Below are positions 57,161 to 64,000 of a stretch of DNA of 64,000 nt, piece after piece. Source of the stretch: Diplonema japonicum (taxonomy: Eukaryota; Euglenozoa; Diplonemea; Diplonemida; Diplonemidae); the NCBI GenBank assembly GCA_964019335.1, contig OZ025762.1:62001-126000 (forward strand), given 5' to 3'. A program made the position numbers and the translations under genes. The notes under the pieces are model-generated. The model was given only the letters and a program-made list of their open reading frames with translations. It ran no database searches and was not told where the DNA came from. Each line of letters begins with the position of its first letter. The first letter of the stretch is position 1.

Positions 57161-59095
57161 CTATTTTGAAAGTGGGCAACTGTGGGTGGGCTCATCGTGG
57201 TTCTGAGACCTGGATGTACTTACCTGATATAGCAGGGGTGACCTCCTGAATGTTGCTTGGGAAAAGCGAGGAGTACCATGGGTGAGACTCAGATAGTGCT
57301 CACCTTCATCAGGTCTCGTACTGCCTGCATTCCCCACCACCCTTCCTGTGTTGCCAACAGTTACCTCAATAAGTTCTTCGTCCTTGGGAAGGTATGCCTT
57401 GTAAGACTCGTACTTCGGGAACAGGTTTGCAAAGTGGGTGAGCTCCTCGAACACCTCCTGCCTCATTTCGCTTGCATCGTCGTAGACACCGATGTAGGTG
57501 CTGATGATGATGTGCAGAACCACATCCACGAACACCACCTTCGACACAAACATCCCTGCCAGCGTCTTCATGATCAGCCTCGCAATGAACAGCGGCGTGA
57601 AAATACGCTTCACAAACGCTAGCCCTTGTTCCTTCAGGGCTACCAGATGGTCAGCCATGTGTACCCCCAGTATCAGAAAACCAAGGCCAAGTATCTGCAG
57701 GACAATCGCAATCCGCGCCAGCCTCGTCAGCAGGTCATCTGCCGCGTCTCGTGTCGTCGCATTAAGAAGCTTGTTATAAGATACTAAAAACAGCGACATG
57801 CTGGCGGTGATGAGGATGGCCGTTGCCATCACAGGAGCCGTCCCCACCACCACAAGAAGAAGGGCCATGATGCACATCACAATGGGAAGCATCGAGGCCT
57901 GCAAGATGATCAGCATCCACGAGGTCACACGGACACCAGGGAACATCAGCTTCGACATCTTCAAACCGCCCTGAAGACCAAGCATCAAGCCCAGAACACC
58001 AGGACCGAGTGACTTCAATGCTTGCACAGCACCCAGAAGGAAGGGGAAGTAGACAATGTACCTCAACAGGAGACCCACGAAGGTCATCACAAGCTGAGAT
58101 GCAGAAGTCTTGCCTGTTGCCTTTTCAAAGAGCTGAAGGCCACTGGTCACGGTGTTCGCCATCTCGTTGATGTGCATGCTGCAGATGGAACCAACGTCTG
58201 CAGGCTTCCCGTTCAGCCGCATCTCGATCCCCAAGGTGGTGTAGACTGTCTTGATGTTGCTGAGGCAGAATCTGCACAGGCCTTGAACCTGCTCCTTGGG
58301 GGAGACGATGTCCATCCAGGGGACGAAGAAGTAGATGAAAGGGAGGAAGAAGACAAGGAACCAACCACAGGCAACGAGGCGGATACTCTGGCTATATGAT
58401 GACCACCTCCAGGCGGAGGCGGAGTAGAAGAAAATGGCGAATATGGACTGAACAAGAGGGATGAAGTCCAAAAGCTGCTCCCTCGCCCTGTCCCTGAGGA
58501 GGAAGTTGTCGCTATCGATGGCATCCTTCTCAACGCTGGTGTCAAAGGCATCGTCTCTGTGCAGCATCATGACATTGAGGACGAGGACGATGACGTAGAG
58601 CAGAATGCTGATGTTGAGCTGCGACCTCCGCCAAGCAAGGTAGGCATGCGACACAAGGGGCGCCTTGTCCCCAAGAGAGGCGGCGGAGGCAACAGTCTCC
58701 GAGGAGTCCACTTCAACCTCTCTGAGGTCTGTCGTGAAGGCCCTTGAAGGCCGAGGGATCTGCAGTTTCAAGTTGCTAACTGGTTCCACAGGGTAGGTGT
58801 AGCCGCTGAAGCACAAATAGGCAAGCAGCCCAGCACCGATGAGGATAACGACGGCAAACATGATGTACGCTAAGTAGGAGAGGGCCTCCTTCCCGATGTA
58901 GTCAACAGGAATTCTGAGAAAGTCAGCTTCACTGGGCAAAGAAAATGGGGGCAAGGAAAGTGGAGGCAAGGTATCGTTCGGAGTTATCTCACTCTCCGGT
59001 GCAAACAGATCGTCGAGTTCAGGTAAGGCCAAAGGCTGCGCTTGCAAAGCCACCACGTGCAGAAGTGCGTATATGATCCAGCGACAAGGAGCCAT
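57161..59095 (-). CDS. Multi-pass membrane protein, family member I
   Basis: 644 aa. Signal peptide MAPCRWIIYALLHVVALQAQ followed by a long acidic, Pro/Leu-rich linker (about 20-65) found in no other member. The remainder is a near-exact copy of H, including about 25 bp of 3' flank. A CTCAACAG 44 nt before the ATG is a candidate acceptor, although an extra ATG follows it directly. Tail motif EHYLSLTHGTPRF. Duplication distance to H is about 3.36 kb. Confidence 0.92.
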   Translation of the reverse strand: MAPCRWIIYALLHVVALQAQPLALPELDDLFAPESEITPNDTLPPLSLPPFSLPSEADFLRIPVDYIGKEALSYLAYIMFAVVILIGAGLLAYLCFSGYTYPVEPVSNLKLQIPRPSRAFTTDLREVEVDSSETVASAASLGDKAPLVSHAYLAWRRSQLNISILLYVIVLVLNVMMLHRDDAFDTSVEKDAIDSDNFLLRDRAREQLLDFIPLVQSIFAIFFYSASAWRWSSYSQSIRLVACGWFLVFFLPFIYFFVPWMDIVSPKEQVQGLCRFCLSNIKTVYTTLGIEMRLNGKPADVGSICSMHINEMANTVTSGLQLFEKATGKTSASQLVMTFVGLLLRYIVYFPFLLGAVQALKSLGPGVLGLMLGLQGGLKMSKLMFPGVRVTSWMLIILQASMLPIVMCIMALLLVVVGTAPVMATAILITASMSLFLVSYNKLLNATTRDAADDLLTRLARIAIVLQILGLGFLILGVHMADHLVALKEQGLAFVKRIFTPLFIARLIMKTLAGMFVSKVVFVDVVLHIIISTYIGVYDDASEMRQEVFEELTHFANLFPKYESYKAYLPKDEELIEVTVGNTGRVVGNAGSTRPDEGEHYLSLTHGTPRFSQATFRRSPLLYQVSTSRSQNHDEPTHSCPLSK

Positions 59096-59872
59096 TTTCT
59101 ATGTTTGAGTTCCAATTAAAAAACTCCCGTGTGTTGCATCTGTTGAGAAAAGTGAGAATAAGAAAGCGACAAGAATAAGAAAGAGAAAAGATATTTGTGT
59201 TGAGGGACCCTTTTAGCAGCGGTTTCTCCTTCTTCAACATGTTATCGGGTGCATCTACCCAGGCTAGGTGTTGTTCAATGAACTTGCTGTCATTGTGTCA
59301 GATTTGTACGGCTTATGCACCTCCATGCTGTCCTCCATGGTGTTCTACGCCACAATGTCTTTAAGTATGCGTTCCTCTGTATTCGATCGATTGTTATAAG
59401 TATAATTATAAAAATTAGCGCGCATTTCGACGACAGCTGAAGCGACTGGCACCTTCCGAAGAAAGTTGGGTTGAGGCCTGGACCTTGTCTGTGAGAAGAG
59501 CCAAGCTAGCTGTATCTTTCTATATGGTTCTACTGACGTGGCTGTTGCTTCCCGGCTCCCTGCTCATGTTGCCCGTCGTCAAGGGACTTGTCGTCTTCCT
59601 TCCTTCGCACCTACACTTATCGTCCCGCTGCAACACCTGCTGCGATTCGCACGAACAGCCGTCGTGTCGTCACTGCTGACATATCTTTTATTTCTTCTTT
59701 CTTTCTTTTTTTTTTTTCGAAAAGATCCTGATCGGGTTTAGAACGGAACAAAAACCTGTGTTAACACAAAAAAAAAAAAAACGAAACAAAACAAAAAGAA
59801 AAGGGGGGGTAGACGTAGAAAGTAAAAAAAGTGGGGAGGTAAAGAAAGCTGTTGAAAAAGGGAGAGAGGCCA

Positions 59873-60005
59873 CAGAAGCAATTAAACACCAACTGGAGAA
59901 TTGCTTCCTCCTTGTTCGATGTAACCGGCGCCACGCGTAGGGTGGGTTCTCCACCCCCGTCCAGGTTTCCCCACGTGTACGGCTTTAGAACGAGACTCCC
60001 AAATC
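59873..60005. repeat. Dispersed repeat pair, copy 2
   Basis: Partner of 46905-47055. Confidence 0.55.
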
Positions 60006-60146
60006 ACAAAACCAAGATGGAAGGATGGCATTACAACGTGTAAAGCCTACATAGGTCAAGAGGAGGGGTCGGCTGACTGTCTAATCTATCCCCCCCCACC
60101 CCCCCCCCCCCACGTTTCTCGTGGAAGTGGGAAGGAAGTAGGCGGG

Positions 60147-60671
60147 TAACCCAAAAACACGTTGCCAGTGTTCCCCTTTTGTTTTGGACAAGTCAAAGAC
60201 TCGTTGTTGCAAAAGGAAAAAAGAAAGGGAAAAAAAAAAGATGGGAGGATGACATTCTTTGGTAAACGTCGACATTCTTTGCTAAGAACCAACGTAAAGG
60301 AAGTAGATTTATTTTTAAAGGAAGGGGGGGGGGGGGGGGGGTCAACCGAGTTTGCTAAAGCTATCGCCCCTCTTCACCCCTCTCCTGTATGTACTGTCTT
60401 CATAAGAGGTAACAAAGTTGAAAGGTACAAAGAAAAGGGAAAATATCGTAAAAAACAGAACAAAACTCAAAAAAACGAAGTGGTTAGCAACGGCCTACCG
60501 CGGTGGCCTCCCACCTTATGATGCTCCCCTTTTGGGTTCCCTGCTACCACAAAAAAGAGGAACTGGCCGTTGTTTGTACGTGCCGGGTAAAACCTGGAGA
60601 AGTTTGTCAACCCGAAACACGTTGCCAACGTTCCCCTTTTGTTTAGACAAGTCAAAGACTCGTTCTTGCAA
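60147..60671. repeat. ~65-bp direct repeat pair
   Basis: 60147-60213 and 60606-60671 share AACACGTTGCCA.CGTTCCCC and GACAAGTCAAAGACTCGTT, followed by A-rich sequence. Confidence 0.7.
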
Positions 60672-61769
60672 AAAAAAAAAAGGAAAAAAAAAGCAACCGA
60701 TAACCAGATGAGGCCTCACGACTTAAGAAAAAATGGCAGGTGTCCAAAAAAAAAGGGGGGGTTGTGAATGGATATTTTTAAAAAAAGAAAAAAAGAAGGT
60801 TGGTGGCAACTTGACCCCTTATGGTTTTCGAAATGCTCAAAGTCCGTCCTTCTTCGAGGGCACACAACAACGTCACTGGTGCTTCCCTTCACGTTAAAAA
60901 AAAAAAGAAAAAGGAAATCTTAATGATGTTTGTCAGGTGTTGTTTCGAAGACGCCGGGGGGGGGGGGGGGGGGGGGGGGCATGGCCGGCTTGGGCTGTCA
61001 TCACCAACAGCGGTCGGAAAGACGGCAAAAACCTTTGAGATTATCTTCGAAGTTATGGGGAAAAGAAAAAAAAAAAAGAACGGAAAGTCAAAAAAAAAAA
61101 AAGTTTCTTTCCTTTTTTGAAAGGTTATTGCCCCTTCACTAAGGCGAAGAAGAAGAGAAAGCTAGACATCTTCGGTGCGTGTTTCCGCTCTTCCGTTAGT
61201 AACCACTTCCGCTTATCATGAAAAGAAAAGCCCCCCCCGTGATCTTTCACCAACCTTTTCTTGAATAGTGCACTGCCACATCCTTTCGAGGGGAGGGAGG
61301 GGGGGAGTAGGAATTTGTATATTTATCTTTTCTTTTTTTTCTTCTCTCTTTTTTTTTTTTTATAAAATTCCATTTTATCGAGTGGTGAGAGATTCAGAGA
61401 AAAATGGAACCACTGGGTCGTGTTAAGCCGGCTTGGCTTGTTGACCACAGAAGAACCCCCGCTGAAGCAGGTGGAAAAAGCGGGGGGGGAAAAAAAAATA
61501 GGGTCGTCGGTAGTTGTTTGCGCACAACCGAGGGTCAACCTGTATGGATGTGCAAAAAGAAAAAAGAAGAAAAAATGGGGCTTTGATTGCAACACTAAGG
61601 GGCGTTAAGTGCGCAACGTAGTATGGACTGTCTACTTGGCCGAGGAGCTTCTTCTGCATTCCGCGACCAAGATTCGGCGCTCGTGCTGTTCGTCACCCTG
61701 AGCATCTGCGTTATGATCTGATGTACTTCTTTATATTTCCATGTTTTCCCCACCACCTATAAAAAAAAA

Positions 61770-61876
61770 AAAAGAGTCGGTTGATTGTTGTTTGTGCACA
61801 GCTGGGATTAACCTGTAGAAGGATAAGCCCAACAATGCTACCACTACTCTTTTTAGCAATAACAATTCATTATCAA
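61770..61876 (+). repeat. ~110-bp dispersed repeat, copy 4
   Basis: Full-length match to 30620-30718. It shares CTACTCTTTTTAGCAATAAC with the gag-leader copy (inverse). Confidence 0.65.
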
Positions 61877-61923
61877 TATATTGTTTTTCTTGTTCATGCA
61901 AAAAAAAAAAAAGAAAGAAACAA

Positions 61924-62597
61924 ATATATGAGTTAAAGGAAGTCTTTGTGAGACGCCCCCTTGTTCTCATCTTCTACCTGCACCTATCCCCCTTCAGCAG
62001 CGGTTTCTCCTCCTTTGGTGGTCTTGCCGGCCTTCTCCCCAGCCTGGCCGCTCTTTCTCTTCGTTCTCTCGCCCATTGTCCTTTCAACGCCTCTAGGTCA
62101 TGCTTGGTCTTCGGTGATGCAAATATCGCCCTCCTGTTCCATCCGATCACCGCCTTTGTCCTCCCGATGGATCGTAGTGTGTGCACCCTTGTGCTCGGCT
62201 CAGCTGGGAAGGCCCTCCTTCCTTTCACCTTCTTCAGTACCCTCCCTAGCTCCCATGTGTGCCAGATCTTCTTCATCAGTCCATGCAATCTCCTCGCTTT
62301 CTGCTGTACTTCTGCGAGATCCCCCAGCTTCCCTCCAAGGGTCTTCCCGGTCACGTTCTCGAAATCCAGTGCCAGCTCCACCGTCGACACTGACGTGTTC
62401 CTGCTGCCTGCATACCAGCGCAGTTGCCGCATCCACCTCAGCGTGTACTCCCGTAGGACATCCCCTGCCGGTAGCTTGCCGAAGTCCTTGTCCGTCGGTA
62501 CTGGGTGTTCTTGACCTTGTGTGATCTCCAGCCACTGGTGTGTAAAAAAAAGATAAGATAATTTCTTTTCGTACCGCAAGAGCAAAGCGCGGCTCAA
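61924..62597 (-). mobile_element. LINE 3' fragment, best preserved
   Basis: The minus frame 62597-61974 encodes the C-terminal part of a LINE ORF2-like protein (GDVLREYTLRWMRQLRWYAG, then TSVSTVELALDFEN and GRRAFPAEPSTRVHTLRS). It reads through the point where the 1.8-kb copy is frameshifted. The 3' terminus is the shared ATATATGAGTTAAAGGAAGT segment. It is 5'-truncated with no RT, so it is not autonomous. Confidence 0.75.
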
Positions 62598-62647
62598 CTA
62601 CTTAAGAAAAGGATCTGATTAAACAAAAAAAAAAAAGATAAAAAGGA

Positions 62648-64000
62648 TCAAATAATTGTCTCATCTGCAAACCTAGTCTTTAATGGGCAAAATGAAGGCA
62701 CACCATGGCACAGACTGAGATAGTGCATGTTGTAGTAACTATGCTTCTGAGCTGGAGTGCCTCCCTCTTCTAGCACTTCTCCCAAGTTGCTAACTGAGAG
62801 AATCCTAACAGATGGTAGTTCTGACATTTCCTGGCCAAAGCCGCCTTCGTCTTTACTAGGAATGAAGGGCTTGTAAGACTCGTACTTCGGGAAGAGGCAC
62901 GCAAAGTGGGTGAGCTCCTCGAACACATGCTGCCGCGTCTCGCTTGCATCGTCGTAGACACCGATGTAGGTGCTGATGATGATGTGCAGAACCACATCCA
63001 CGAACACCACCTTCGACACAAACATCCCTGCCAGCGTCTTCATGAGCATCCTCGCAATGAACAGCGGTGTGAACAAGTTTTTTATAACTGCTATCCCTTC
63101 TGACTTCAGAGCCACCAAGTGATCGGCCATGTGTACCCCCAGTATCAGAAAACCAAGGCCAAGGAACTGCAGGACTATCGCAATCCGTGATAGCCTCGTC
63201 ATCAGTGCATCTGCCGTGTCTCGCGTCACCGCCCGAAGAAGCTTGTCGTGAAATACCAAGAACAACCCCATGCTGGCGGTGATGAGGACAGCCGTTGCCA
63301 TCACAGGAGCCGTCCCCACCACCACAAGAAGAAGGGCCATGATGGCCATCACAATGGGAAGTGCCGAGGCCTGCAAGATGATCAGCATCCACGAGGTCAC
63401 ACGGACACCAGGGAACATCAGCTTCGACATCTTCAAACCGCCCTGAAGACCAAGCATCAGGCCCAGAACACCAGGGGCAAGTGACTTCAATGCTTGCACA
63501 GCACCCAGAAGGAAGGGTAGGTAGACAATGTACCTCAAGAGGAGGCCTACGAAAGTCATCACAAGCTGAGATGCAGAAATCGTATCGGTAGAGGTGTCAA
63601 TGAGCTGCAGGCCCTCTGTCACGGTGTTCGCCATGTCGTCGATGTGCATGCTGCAGATGGAACCAACGTCTGCAGGCTTCCCGTTGCTCAGCCGCATCTC
63701 GAACCCCACGGCGGTGTAGACCTCGTTGACGAGGTTGAGGGTGTACTTGCAAAGATCCTGAACCTGCTCCTTGGGGGGTACGATGTCCATCCAGGGGACG
63801 AAGAAGTAGATGAAAGGGAGGAAGAAGACAAGGAACCAGCCGAAAGTGACGAGGCGGATGCTTTGATGGTAAGAGATCCACCTCCAGGCGGAGGCGGAGT
63901 AGAAGAAAATGGCGAATATGGACTGAACAAGAGGGATGAAATCCAAAAGCTGCTCCCTCGCCCTGTCCCTGAGGAGGAAGTTGTCGCTGGTGATGAGGTC
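62648..64000 (-). CDS. Multi-pass membrane protein, family member J, 5'-partial
   Basis: The frame continues to the right edge, so the N-terminus is outside the window; the visible part starts in the first variable loop (SDNFLLRDRAREQLL, as in I). The core is conserved. It uses MDIVPPKE like F. The second loop resembles H (RLSNGKPADVGSICSMHID). The tail differs and carries MHYLSLCHGVPSF. It combines features of H/I, F and the B/C/E group, again pointing to mosaic exchange. Confidence 0.92.
   Translation of the reverse strand, partial: DLITSDNFLLRDRAREQLLDFIPLVQSIFAIFFYSASAWRWISYHQSIRLVTFGWFLVFFLPFIYFFVPWMDIVPPKEQVQDLCKYTLNLVNEVYTAVGFEMRLSNGKPADVGSICSMHIDDMANTVTEGLQLIDTSTDTISASQLVMTFVGLLLRYIVYLPFLLGAVQALKSLAPGVLGLMLGLQGGLKMSKLMFPGVRVTSWMLIILQASALPIVMAIMALLLVVVGTAPVMATAVLITASMGLFLVFHDKLLRAVTRDTADALMTRLSRIAIVLQFLGLGFLILGVHMADHLVALKSEGIAVIKNLFTPLFIARMLMKTLAGMFVSKVVFVDVVLHIIISTYIGVYDDASETRQHVFEELTHFACLFPKYESYKPFIPSKDEGGFGQEMSELPSVRILSVSNLGEVLEEGGTPAQKHSYYNMHYLSLCHGVPSFCPLKTRFADETII

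Larger units (their letters stand above)
59096..61923. other. Long spacer between I and the 62-kb LINE
   Basis: It contains the second copy of the 46.9-kb repeat (59873-60005), a ~65-bp direct repeat (60147-60213 and 60606-60671), G18 and G24 tracts (60324-60341, 60956-60979), a C-rich run near 60092, and copies of a GTTGTTTGYGCACARCCG-type repeat (61500, 61770). No gene was recognised. Confidence 0.55.

Noticed and set aside
1-64000. tRNA, rRNA or bacterial-type operon features
   Set aside because: No cloverleaf, rRNA core sequence or Shine-Dalgarno-linked gene string was found by reading; a tRNAscan/Infernal run would be decisive.

Overview
The window looks like nuclear DNA of a unicellular eukaryote. 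Long intron-free reading frames encode eukaryotic families: protein kinases, ankyrin repeats, an ionotropic-glutamate-receptor-like channel and a tandem family of multi-pass membrane proteins. They lie in spacers full of long A/T/G homopolymers, polypurine and polypyrimidine tracts and retroelement debris. No rRNA, tRNA or bacterial operon features were recognised. All recognisable host genes from 18.6 kb to the right edge are on the minus strand, and most have a CAG or TAG a few bases before the ATG, as expected for short leaders made by trans-splicing. A protist with unidirectional gene arrays fits (my weak preference is a dinoflagellate/perkinsid/chromerid-like alveolate; a euglenozoan is the main alternative). 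I cannot name the species.

Layout. 1-0.8 kb: 3' part of a pseudokinase-like gene (+). 0.9-2.3 kb: A49/T50 tracts and a decayed LINE 3' end. 2.5-5.3 kb: a DIRS/VIPER-like retroelement in the order gag, tyrosine recombinase, RT, cut by a 200-N gap. 5.5-6.2 kb: a GGGTTTGC array and a 26-bp satellite. 6.3-17.2 kb: a giant non-LTR retrotransposon on the minus strand (AlkB oxygenase, zinc fingers and OTU protease in ORF1; RT, restriction-like endonuclease and a long novel C-terminus in ORF2), damaged by an internal tandem duplication and a deletion, and bracketed by 52-bp direct repeats. 18.6-30.0 kb: membrane-family gene A, a secreted glycoside-hydrolase-like gene, an active-type kinase, a frameshifted ankyrin gene and an iGluR-like channel. 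30-35.4 kb: no host gene, but foldback/TIR elements and tyrosine-recombinase remnants. 35.4-64 kb: nine further copies (B-J) of the membrane family, separated by 0.7-3.6 kb spacers with SINE-like, LINE and MITE insertions.

The ten-member membrane family is the main biological theme. Each intact member has a signal peptide, about nine hydrophobic segments with a near-invariant core, two variable loops and a variable C-terminal tail that usually carries an LSxxHGxP-type motif. Mosaic identity between copies suggests duplication plus gene conversion that preserves the core while loops and ends diverge. I do not recognise the family and assign no function. The other strong candidate for novelty is the AlkB-OTU-RT-RLE retrotransposon.
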